A DNA stretch of 7,641 nucleotides from Alphaproteobacteria bacterium UBA7314 (GTDB lineage: Bacteria; Pseudomonadota; Alphaproteobacteria; MPNO01; UBA830), in contig DKQG01000034.1 in the NCBI GenBank assembly GCA_002471575.1, positions 2,737 to 10,377 on the forward strand, written 5' to 3'. The notes beneath the pieces were generated by a model. That model was not told the DNA's origin and did no database searches. It saw only the letters and a list, made by a program, of their open reading frames with translations. Both the position numbers and the translations under genes were made by a program. The first letter of the stretch is position 1. Each line of letters begins with the position of its first letter. This document shows positions 1-6,096 of the stretch, piece after piece.

Positions 1-2
1 GG

Positions 3-104
3 AATGACCTGGTCCAGCGCGTGGCCGGTAATTGGAAAGACCCGTTTAAAAGAACGAAAAAACCCGGCGTCGGCGCGCAGCCGTGCCCTGCCACATTTTC
101 TTGA
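3..104 (+). CDS. Possible C-terminal end of an unidentified protein (partial)
   Basis: An open frame enters from the left edge and ends at a TGA at 102-104, giving 33 residues that begin NDLVQRVAGNWKDPFK. The first half has mostly G or C in third codon positions, as the neighbouring real genes do, and reads like a basic protein tail. If real, the gene would converge on the minus-strand monooxygenase, whose stop lies 15 bases further right. I do not recognise the family, and a fragment this short cannot exclude chance. A second open frame over the same bases starts with an ATG at 4 and runs into the monooxygenase; I judged that one to be a shadow. Confidence 0.25.
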   Translation, partial: NDLVQRVAGNWKDPFKRTKKPGVGAQPCPATFS

Positions 105-118
105 GATAATCCCCCAGT

Positions 119-1195
119 TTATACTGCGGCTGCCTCTAAGCCACCGCGGAATTTGGGCATTACCTTTTCGGCAAAAAGCCGCATCGATTTTTCCGCAACG
201 CCGACGTCCATGACGTGCGGCATAAGATGTAGAGACGCAATATCGAAACCGCCAAGCTGGCGGTGGTAATCGGCGATCATGTCGGCGATCTCGCCCGGCG
301 ATCCTGTCCAGCAGATTCCGCGTTCGAGCTGGCCGTCGAAACTGTCTTCCTTCAGCGCCGCGATCATCTTGTCGTATCCCTTGTAGTCTTTGGTACTCGC
401 GCCGTTCAGCCAGCCCGATGCCGCATCGACCAGCCGTTCGAGATACGCATTCAGCAACGGACGGTATGTGTCCCGCGCCGTCTCACCGTCCTCGTTAGCG
501 AACATCGAAAATGACAGCATGATCTTGCCGTTGCCCGGATGTCCTGACTTTTTCCATTCTTCTCGATAGACGCCAACAAGTTCGGCCATCGTACCGCCAC
601 CCATGGGAATACCCATGATGTAGTGACCGTTGCGGCCCGCGAATTCGAAAGACTCCCGGCTGCTCATCGCCGCCACCCAGAATGGCGGCCGCGGTGTCTG
701 TGTCGGCCGCGGCAGGGAGGTCACGTTCTCAAAACTATGGAACTTTCCGTTTCGCGTTATGTTTTCGCCTTCCAGCAGCGCCTGGATCTGTTCAACACCT
801 TCTTCATAACGGGCTCTGCTTTCTTCGATACTGATATCGAACTTTTCGAACTCGATGGGCAGGAACGCGCGCGCAAAACCGATTTCCAGCCGACCGTCCG
901 AAAGCGCATCCAGCATGCCAAGTTCTCCCGCTACTTTCAGGGGATTGTTGAACACCGGCAGCACGGCACCCGTGACCATCTTTGCTTTCTTCGACCGCTG
1001 AGCTGCGGCAGCCAGGAACACGACCGGATTCGCGCTGTAGCCGCCATAAGGATGAAAGTAGTGTTCGACCGTGCGCACATGGGTGTAGCCCAGTTCGTCC
1101 ATCAGGCCGCACAGATGTAAAGCGTCTGCCCAGTAGGCCTCCGCCGACTTTTCGTGCGGCGCGCAGCTAGGGAAAAAATTAAGGCCGAATTCCAT
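119..1195 (-). CDS. LLM class flavin-dependent oxidoreductase (luciferase-like monooxygenase)
   Basis: This 358-residue protein belongs to the bacterial luciferase-like family: TIM-barrel enzymes that use reduced FMN or F420 and often O2 to oxidise small organic substrates in the cytoplasm. Visible family marks are the N-terminal beta strand MEFGLNFFP, the EHYFHPYGG segment (residues 44-51) at the usual EHH-type active-site position, SANPVVFLAAAAQ (54-66), NNPLKVAGELGMLDALSDGR (83-102) followed by LEIGFARAF, and PPFWVAAMS (170-178) in the second half of the barrel. Length is normal and the frame is intact. The ATG at 1195 is preceded by a modest GGGAAA ribosome binding site and begins at the usual first strand. 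It is transcribed away from two decayed catabolic genes (GST and a ring-cleavage dioxygenase), which hints at a past joint role in aromatic breakdown. The substrate cannot be read from sequence, and whether the cofactor is FMN or F420 is also open; FMN is more usual in proteobacteria. Confidence 0.93.
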   Translation of the reverse strand: MEFGLNFFPSCAPHEKSAEAYWADALHLCGLMDELGYTHVRTVEHYFHPYGGYSANPVVFLAAAAQRSKKAKMVTGAVLPVFNNPLKVAGELGMLDALSDGRLEIGFARAFLPIEFEKFDISIEESRARYEEGVEQIQALLEGENITRNGKFHSFENVTSLPRPTQTPRPPFWVAAMSSRESFEFAGRNGHYIMGIPMGGGTMAELVGVYREEWKKSGHPGNGKIMLSFSMFANEDGETARDTYRPLLNAYLERLVDAASGWLNGASTKDYKGYDKMIAALKEDSFDGQLERGICWTGSPGEIADMIADYHRQLGGFDIASLHLMPHVMDVGVAEKSMRLFAEKVMPKFRGGLEAAAV

Positions 1196-1302
1196 TGAGC
1201 TTTCCCGATTTTTCTGAGCTTAACCTGCCAGAGCCAGAGTGTGCTAGTGGCCGATAAATTTTTTTGTCTCGGGTCGGTGAACAGGTGAATTCCGAGAAGA
1301 TA

Positions 1303-1600
1303 ATGGAACTTTATTAGTTCCGCGATTCGCCATGCTGCATGAAGGCGCGGATGGTGATGGCGGAGAAGGCACTCGACCTGGAAATCAAAACGGTCGCCTC
1401 CGATGCGTTCGAACACTGTTGCTCCGAATACCCGGCGCTGAACCCGAATAGTCTCGTTCCGACGCTGGTAAATGAAGGGCGCATCATCATTTAATATTGC
1501 TGAATATCCCGACGATGTGTTTCCCGACCCGCCGCTGCAACCCGAAGACCCGTTTGCAAAATCCGAAATGCGCGAATGGTTGTTGCTGCATCCTAACCAG
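1303..1600 (+). pseudogene. Decayed glutathione S-transferase (N-terminal domain and start of C-terminal domain)
   Basis: From the ATG at 1303 (GAGAAG just upstream) the frame reads MELY-stop-FRDSPCCMKARMVMAEKALDLEIK. This matches the usual opening of GSTs (MELYYF..SP.S.KARMVLAEKGL). It continues through LNPNSLVPTLVNEGRIII, the thioredoxin-fold part that normally binds glutathione with the cis-proline in VPTL. Damage is clear. Codon 5 is TAG (1315-1317), where the family has an aromatic residue. The frame ends in TAA at 1492, and the homology carries on one frame over from about 1490 as NIAEYPDDVFPDPPLQPEDP, then FAKSEMREW. That is the typical end of the N domain (Y.DDVFPDPPL.P.DP) and the first helix of the C domain. 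Homology fades after the W codon at 1577-1579, so most of the helical C-terminal domain, about 120 residues, is missing. The original enzyme probably conjugated glutathione or isomerised a ring-cleavage product (maleylacetoacetate or maleylpyruvate isomerase type); the exact subtype is inference. Confidence 0.8.
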
Positions 1601-1644
1601 GATCGGCTGCGGGGTTATCTCGCCCGAGTAACGCCGTCCGTCAA

Positions 1645-2068
1645 TGTGGAGGGTCAGGCGGCGGCCCAAACGGGGGGACGGATTTTCATATCGATCCGTT
1701 CGAGAGTTTTTCTTCCAAATAAATGACGATATTACGCTGCGCATTCAGGAAGAGGGCAAGGCGCGCAACGTCAATGTCCGCGGAGGCGATGCCTTTATGT
1801 TGCCGCCCTACGTGCCGCACTCGCCGGATGCGCCATACCGGTACGGTTGGCCTGATCGCCGCGCGCAAACATCATCAGGACGGTCCGGAGTATGCGTAAG
1901 CCTGTAATATTAAAATCCAATCAATAGTTGTTCCGGCAGTAGGTGTTCATCGATATTCTGTGATGCGACATGCCGCCGGTATTCGAGGCGTATTACTGCG
2001 ATCCGTCCAATCGGCAATGTGACTCCTGCGGTCATAAAAACCCGGGCCGCCGAACCGGCTACAGGGAG
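1645..2068 (+). pseudogene. Decayed 3-hydroxyanthranilate 3,4-dioxygenase-like cupin
   Basis: The pieces line up in order with bacterial 3-hydroxyanthranilate 3,4-dioxygenase, the Fe(II) cupin that opens the ring of 3-hydroxyanthranilate in the kynurenine and nitrobenzoate pathways. Frame A (1645-1704) gives GGGPNGGTDFHIDPFE. Frame B (about 1705-1830) gives EFFFQINDDITLRIQEEG and GGDAFMLPPYVPHSP. Frame A again (1831-1896) gives RHTGTVGLIAARKHH. Frame C (about 1922-2068) gives VFIDIL, then MPPVFEAYYCDPSNRQCDSC and GHKNPGR, the C-terminal rubredoxin-like metal knuckle. The iron-binding histidines correspond to codons 1687-1689 and 1818-1820. The acidic ligand falls at the first frame break, and the substrate-binding arginine of the family motif (N-x-R-T-D-F-H) is glycine here. 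Stops lie in the path at 1897, 1925, 1940 and 1961. The first CxxC of the C-terminal knuckle and roughly 40 N-terminal residues are not recognisable. No single frame can make a working enzyme. The remnant ends just before the downstream hydrolase, so the two were probably co-transcribed once. Confidence 0.83.
2063..2068 (+). promoter_or_regulatory. Ribosome binding site of the MBL-fold hydrolase
   Basis: AGGGAG lies five bases before the ATG at 2074 and fixes that start. It sits at the very end of the decayed dioxygenase, as expected if the two genes were once consecutive members of an operon. Confidence 0.75.
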
Positions 2069-2073
2069 ATGAG

Positions 2074-2952
2074 ATGTTCGATTTTACCTTTGGCGATATC
2101 ACCGTAACCCGCATCGTGGAAATGGAAATGCCCATGCTGGGCGCGACGACCTTTTTTCCTGAATGGAACGACGCGGCGATCGAACCGCATCGCGACTGGC
2201 TGATCCCGCGTCACTTCGACCCCGCATCCGGCAATGTAGTTATTAATATTCAGGCATTTCTGGTACGGACGCCGCGCCACACGATCCTCGTCGATACCTG
2301 CGTTGGCAATCACAAGCCGCGCAACCGAGAAATGTTCGACAATGCGTTGTTTCCGTGGATGGATAATTTTCTGGCACTCGGCGTTGCGCCCGAGGATATC
2401 GATTACGTGCTGTGCACCCATATGCACGTAGATCACGTTGGGTGGAATACCAAGCTGGAAGACGGCCGCTGGGTCCCCACTTTTCCCAATGCCAAATACA
2501 TCTTCGCGCGGACCGAGCTTGAGTTTTGGAAACAACAGTCGGAACAGGACCAGATGACCCGCACAGGCGATTATATCGTGGACAGCGTCGTCCCGATCTT
2601 GGAGGCCAAACAGGAAGTGCTCGTCGATATGGATCATCAACTCGACGACGGTCTGACCCTTCAACCGCTGCCCGGCCACACCCCCGGGATGGTCGGTCTG
2701 AACATCAATTCCGGCGGGGCGGAGGCGATCCTCTGCGGTGACATGATGCATCACATGATACAATGTCATATCCCGGACTGGAGCACGGTCGCCTGCGCAG
2801 ATATGGAAGCCGCGCGCGTCACTCGGAAGGCGTTTCTCGACCGCTATGTAGACACTGACGTGACCATTGTCCCGTCGCATTTCCCCAACCCGACAGCGGG
2901 CCTGATCGTAACCCACGGCGATACGTTTGGGTTCCGCTACATCGGTGAATAG
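2074..2952 (+). CDS. MBL-fold metallo-hydrolase
   Basis: This 292-residue cytoplasmic hydrolase has the metallo-beta-lactamase fold. The metal site is complete: THMHVDHVGWN (residues 115-125) supplies the HxHxDH motif, H202 lies in LPGHTPGMVGL, D223 in LCGDMMHH and H269 in VPSHFPNP. The long N-terminal part before the motif (strand FTFGDITVTRIVEMEMPM, then LVRTPRHTILVDTCVGNHK) and the GHTPGM motif place it in the subgroup containing quorum-quenching lactonases and methyl parathion hydrolase-like enzymes. These open lactones or cut esters; the true substrate is not known. The start is supported by a strong ribosome binding site. It directly follows the decayed dioxygenase, so it may originally have hydrolysed an intermediate of the same pathway. 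It is intact although its upstream neighbours are not, which argues either for independent use or for recent decay of the others. No promoter of its own is obvious and no terminator follows. Confidence 0.92.
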   Translation: MFDFTFGDITVTRIVEMEMPMLGATTFFPEWNDAAIEPHRDWLIPRHFDPASGNVVINIQAFLVRTPRHTILVDTCVGNHKPRNREMFDNALFPWMDNFLALGVAPEDIDYVLCTHMHVDHVGWNTKLEDGRWVPTFPNAKYIFARTELEFWKQQSEQDQMTRTGDYIVDSVVPILEAKQEVLVDMDHQLDDGLTLQPLPGHTPGMVGLNINSGGAEAILCGDMMHHMIQCHIPDWSTVACADMEAARVTRKAFLDRYVDTDVTIVPSHFPNPTAGLIVTHGDTFGFRYIGE

Positions 2953-3062
2953 TTAACCCCGGTTTGATTAAGTTCGATCATACTCTTAGCGTGCACATCG
3001 TCGGTATTTCGTCGACGGTAAGACGATCGATCCTTTGGCGCTTGTAGAGAGGAAACCTGGCG

Positions 3063-3091
3063 TTGACAGCGCGATTGAGCCCCAGTATGTT
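3063..3091 (+). promoter_or_regulatory. Sigma-70-type promoter for the L36 gene
   Basis: TTGACA (3063-3068) and TATGTT (3086-3091) are separated by exactly 17 bases. The -35 box is a perfect consensus and the -10 box matches at four of six positions. Transcription would begin near 3098, leaving a leader of roughly 40 bases before the L36 start codon. Placement between the hydrolase stop and the L36 gene fits a dedicated promoter. This rests on pattern matching only. Confidence 0.55.
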
Positions 3092-3140
3092 CCGCCGCCA
3101 GTCAAGATGAAATACTGCGTTTGCGGTGAAGGGTAAGGCA

Positions 3141-3266
3141 ATGAAAGTCGTTAATTCGCTAAAATCGGCCAAAAAGAGAGACCGTTTTTGCCGGGTCATC
3201 CGACGTCGCGGTCGTACCTACGTGATTAACAAGCGGAACCCACGTTTCAAGGCGCGTCAGGGCTGA
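3141..3266 (+). CDS. rpmJ: 50S ribosomal protein L36
   Basis: This 41-codon gene reads MKVVNSLKSAKKRDRFCRVI, then RRRGRTYVINKRNPRFKARQG. It is the smallest protein of the large ribosomal subunit and binds 23S rRNA near the base of the L7/L12 stalk. The SLKSAKKR..., RRRGR.YVI and NPRFKARQG blocks identify it with confidence. It is the longer, zinc-free form usual in Alphaproteobacteria: only one cysteine (C17) of the C-x2-C...C...H zinc ribbon remains. Eleven arginines and eight lysines make it extremely basic. A GAAGGG sequence about ten bases upstream can serve as ribosome binding site. The gene stands alone, with its own promoter at 3063-3091 and terminator at 3291-3320, separate from the main ribosomal protein operons. 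Confidence 0.96.
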   Translation: MKVVNSLKSAKKRDRFCRVIRRRGRTYVINKRNPRFKARQG

Positions 3267-3290
3267 TCGCCCGCCGCATAAGTCGTTTCC

Positions 3291-3320
3291 AAACCGCGCC
3301 GTCTGGCGCGGTTTTCGTTT
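3291..3320 (+). terminator. Rho-independent terminator after L36
   Basis: A perfect 10-base-pair stem (AAACCGCGCC at 3291-3300 and GGCGCGGTTT at 3305-3314) closes a four-base GTCT loop and runs into a T-rich tail (TTTTCGTTT). It lies 24 bases after the L36 stop codon. It separates the L36 unit from the glycolate oxidase operon, so glcD must have its own promoter in the short 3321-3370 gap. I could not identify a convincing one there. Confidence 0.88.
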
Positions 3321-3370
3321 GTGTAGCACTCAAGTAAACTGGCTACTGCAACTGCCGGACCCGATCCTAA

Positions 3371-4858
3371 ATGCATATGCCCGATCCCGATAAAACCGTT
3401 CTGTCCCGGCGGACCGAGATCATCGCTGCGTTGCGTAGAATCGTGCCAGGCGAGGGCGTCATCGCCGAAGAAGAAGAGTTGCGGGCGTATGAATGCGACG
3501 GGCTGACAGCGTACCGGCAACTGCCGATGATTGTCGTTCTGCCGGAGACGACGGCGCAGGTGTCTGAAATTCTTAAATACTGTCATGGCGAAGGCATAAA
3601 GATCGTACCCCGTGGTGCCGGTACGTCGCTTTCTGGCGGGGCGTTGCCGCTCGAAGACGGGATCACGCTCGGCCTTGGCAAGTTCAACCGCATTCTCGAT
3701 ATCGACTATGACAACCGCTGCGTGACCGCGCAGCCAGGCGTCACCAACCTCGCGATCACGACAGCGGTTGCAGGAGATGGTTTCTACTATGCGCCCGACC
3801 CGTCTAGCCAGATCGCGTGTTCCATCGGCGGTAATGTCGCTGAAAACTCGGGCGGGGTGCATTGCCTAAAATACGGGCTGACGGCAAATAACCTGCTCGG
3901 CGTGGAAATGGTGCTAATGGATGGGGAAGTGGTGCGCCTGGGGGGCAAATACCTGGACTCCGGTGGTTACGATCTGATGGGGATCGTTACCGGATCGGAG
4001 GGCCTGCTAGGTGTTATCACCGAGGTCACGGTGCGCATCCTGCGAAGCCCGTCGACAGCCCGAGCGCTGTTGATCGGTTTTCCGTCCAGTGAGAGCGCCG
4101 GAGACTGCGTGGCGGCCATTATAGGCGCAGGAATCATTCCTGGAGGCATGGAAATGATGGACAAGCCGGCGATTCATGCGGCGGAGGCTTTCGTCAATGC
4201 AGGCTATCCGATGGATGCCGAAGCGCTCCTGATCGTCGAGCTGGACGGCCCGGAGGTAGAGGTCGACGAACTGATCCAAAGAGTGGACATGATTGCCCGC
4301 GAAAATACTGCGCAGTCAGTGCGCATCAGCTCGAGCGAGGACGAACGGAACAATTTCTGGGCCGGCCGCAAGGCGGCATTCCCGGCCGTGGGGCGAATCT
4401 CGCCCGACTATTACTGCATGGATGGGACCATCCCGCGCCATCGTCTGTCCGACGTGTTAACTCGGATGACTGAGCTTTCGGAGCAATACGGCCTGCGGGT
4501 GGCTAACGTGTTCCATGCTGGCGACGGTAATCTGCATCCACTGATCCTTTACGATGCGAATACACCTGGCGAACTGGACAAGGCCGAGGAATTCGGGGCC
4601 GAGATTCTGAAACTTTGCGTGGAGGTGGGCGGTGTCCTGACTGGAGAGCACGGCGTGGGCGTCGAAAAACGCGATTTGATGGGCGAGATGTTCACTGAGA
4701 CGGATCTGAAACAGCAGCAAAGGGTCAAATGCGCGTTCGATCCGACGCAGCAACTGAATCCCGGAAAGGTATTCCCCACCCTGCATCGCTGTGCCGAACT
4801 GGGCCGGGTGCACATTCACGAGGGTCAGACCCGCTTTCCCGATATCCCGAGGTTCTGA
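3371..4858 (+). CDS. glcD: Glycolate oxidase FAD subunit GlcD
   Basis: GlcD is the larger flavin subunit of glycolate dehydrogenase (GlcDEF), which oxidises glycolate (and usually D-lactate) to glyoxylate and sends electrons toward the membrane quinone pool. The 495-residue protein has the PCMH-type FAD-binding domain at about 50-230, with PRGAGTSLSGG (80-90), YAPDPSS (140-146), GGNVAENSGGVHCLKYG (153-169) and GSEGLLGVITEVTVRIL (208-224). The C-terminal FAD-linked oxidase domain follows, with the active-site FHAGDGNLHPL (381-391), GEHGVGVEKR (425-434) and the closing LNPGKVFP. Length is typical. The start at 3371 (ATG CAT ATG) has no clear ribosome binding site, and the second ATG at 3377 is equally possible. 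Eight bases separate its stop from glcE. The frame is intact and all family motifs are present. Confidence 0.96.
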   Translation: MHMPDPDKTVLSRRTEIIAALRRIVPGEGVIAEEEELRAYECDGLTAYRQLPMIVVLPETTAQVSEILKYCHGEGIKIVPRGAGTSLSGGALPLEDGITLGLGKFNRILDIDYDNRCVTAQPGVTNLAITTAVAGDGFYYAPDPSSQIACSIGGNVAENSGGVHCLKYGLTANNLLGVEMVLMDGEVVRLGGKYLDSGGYDLMGIVTGSEGLLGVITEVTVRILRSPSTARALLIGFPSSESAGDCVAAIIGAGIIPGGMEMMDKPAIHAAEAFVNAGYPMDAEALLIVELDGPEVEVDELIQRVDMIARENTAQSVRISSSEDERNNFWAGRKAAFPAVGRISPDYYCMDGTIPRHRLSDVLTRMTELSEQYGLRVANVFHAGDGNLHPLILYDANTPGELDKAEEFGAEILKLCVEVGGVLTGEHGVGVEKRDLMGEMFTETDLKQQQRVKCAFDPTQQLNPGKVFPTLHRCAELGRVHIHEGQTRFPDIPRF

Positions 4859-4866
4859 CGACCCAG

Positions 4867-6093
4867 ATGTCGGAGAAATTCACCCCGCAAACGCCGAAAG
4901 AAACCTGCGAGATCATCTCCGATGCGCTCGCCGCCGAGACGCCAATTGAGATCTTTGGTAGCGGTTCCCGTCGGCTGATCGGCCGACCGCTGGAAACCGA
5001 ATACGCGCTCAGTACCTCCGCGCTCAAAGGTGTGAACCTTTATGAACCCGATGAACTCGTTCTCCGCGCCGGGTCGGGCACGCCCATGTCCCAGCTAAGA
5101 ATGCAGCTCGACCAGCATGGTCAGATGCTGGCATTCGAGCCGCCGGATTACGGTCCGCTTGTTGGTACGCCGGCGGATTCAGGATCTCTGGGCGGCGTAA
5201 TTGCCGGCAACCTGGCGGGACCGCGACGTATCAAGGCGGGGGCGGCGCGCGATCATTTTCTAGGGGTTGACGCGGTCTCCGGGCGGGGTGAGTTGTTCAA
5301 GTCAGGCGGACGCGTGGTAAAGAACGTCACCGGGTACGATTTATGCAAGCTGATGGCTGGGTCATGGGGAACACTGGGTGTCATGACCGATATCACGGTC
5401 AAGGTTTTGCCGGCGCCGGAAAAAACGCGAACAGTATTGGCCGCCTGTGTCGATGCGACAACGGCCGTGTCTGCGATGACCGCCGCATTATCGAGTCCGC
5501 ATGAAGTATCCGCGGCCGCATGGGTTCCACAAAATATCGCCCTGCGATCCGCCGTATCCTATGTGTCTGGTGCAGGGACCGCGCTGGTGGCGCTTCGCGT
5601 CGAGGGTATCGGTACTTCTGTTGATGCGCGCTGTGCGTCTCTGCGGGATGAACTCTCCGCGTTCGGTGACGTTGATGAACTGCATTCCCATAATTCCGAG
5701 GCTTTCTGGGAAGAAATCAGGGATGTACGTTTCTTTGCCGATGACGGCGGGGGCTCTTCGCTGTGGCGTATCTCGGTTCCACCGGCGGACGCCCCAAATC
5801 TGTTGGACGGGTTACACAAGGATATCGATCTCGAAGCTTTTCTCGACTGGGGCGGTGGGCTGATCTGGGTGCGGGTTGCGCAGATGCAAGATGCGGGTTC
5901 CTACGTGATCCACCGGACCATGGGAGGTACTAGCGGGCATGCGACCCTGATTCGAGGTAACGTATACCAGCGGACGCGCGAACCGGTATTTCATCCGGAA
6001 CCTGTTCCCGTCGCGCGTCTGACCCGGAAAATCAAGGAAGCCTTCGACCCGAAGGGTATCCTCAACCCCGGCCGTATGTACGAAGGCGTCTGA
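4867..6093 (+). CDS. glcE: Glycolate oxidase subunit GlcE (FAD-binding)
   Basis: GlcE is the second, smaller flavoprotein subunit of glycolate dehydrogenase and is required with GlcD and GlcF. The chosen start gives 408 residues. The FAD-binding domain shows PIEIFGSGSRRLIGRP (26-41), GTPADSGSLGGVIAGNLAGP (100-119), RIKAGAARDHFLGVDAVSGR (121-140), then SGGRVVKNVTGYDLCKLMAG (146-165) and SWGTLGVMTDITVKVLP. These are hallmark GlcE blocks. The C terminus ends in the family signature FDPKGILNPGRMY. An upstream ATG at 4729 keeps the frame open but would overlap glcD by 130 bases and add 46 residues unlike GlcE. MSEKFTPQTPKE at 4867 begins eight bases after the glcD stop and fits the family N terminus. 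No Shine-Dalgarno sequence precedes it, so translation may depend on coupling to glcD termination. glcF follows after three bases. Confidence 0.95.
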   Translation: MSEKFTPQTPKETCEIISDALAAETPIEIFGSGSRRLIGRPLETEYALSTSALKGVNLYEPDELVLRAGSGTPMSQLRMQLDQHGQMLAFEPPDYGPLVGTPADSGSLGGVIAGNLAGPRRIKAGAARDHFLGVDAVSGRGELFKSGGRVVKNVTGYDLCKLMAGSWGTLGVMTDITVKVLPAPEKTRTVLAACVDATTAVSAMTAALSSPHEVSAAAWVPQNIALRSAVSYVSGAGTALVALRVEGIGTSVDARCASLRDELSAFGDVDELHSHNSEAFWEEIRDVRFFADDGGGSSLWRISVPPADAPNLLDGLHKDIDLEAFLDWGGGLIWVRVAQMQDAGSYVIHRTMGGTSGHATLIRGNVYQRTREPVFHPEPVPVARLTRKIKEAFDPKGILNPGRMYEGV

Positions 6094-6096
6094 TCT

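Noticed and set aside
1196..1302. Possible divergent promoter between the monooxygenase and the GST remnant (AT-rich GATAAATTTTTTT).
   Set aside because: No -35 and -10 pair with acceptable spacing on either strand, so no promoter is claimed.
1305..1321. Inverted repeat GGAACT-TTATT-AGTTCC near the GST start.
   Set aside because: A six-base arm with a five-base loop is expected by chance, and it lies within decayed coding sequence (the right arm contains the TAG stop).
1472..1726. An 84-residue plus-strand ORF that could be called a hypothetical gene.
   Set aside because: It is a chance open stretch made of the second half of the GST remnant joined to out-of-frame dioxygenase sequence; there is no start signal.
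2059..2916. A 285-residue minus-strand ORF opposite the MBL hydrolase.
   Set aside because: It mirrors the plus-strand gene, which has complete metal-binding motifs and a strong ribosome binding site; the minus-strand translation matches no family I know.
2997..3027. Imperfect inverted repeat ATCGTC...GACGAT between the hydrolase and L36 genes.
   Set aside because: Short arms with a 19-base gap and no T tract; not a convincing terminator or operator.
3257..3862. A 201-residue minus-strand ORF over the L36 terminator and the start of glcD.
   Set aside because: It lies opposite a well-supported glcD with conserved motifs and runs through a terminator stem; a shadow frame in GC-rich DNA.
4729..4866. 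N-terminal extension of glcE from an ATG at 4729 (46 extra residues).
   Set aside because: It overlaps glcD by 130 bases, its translation is unlike GlcE N termini, and a sensible start exists at 4867 right after the glcD stop.
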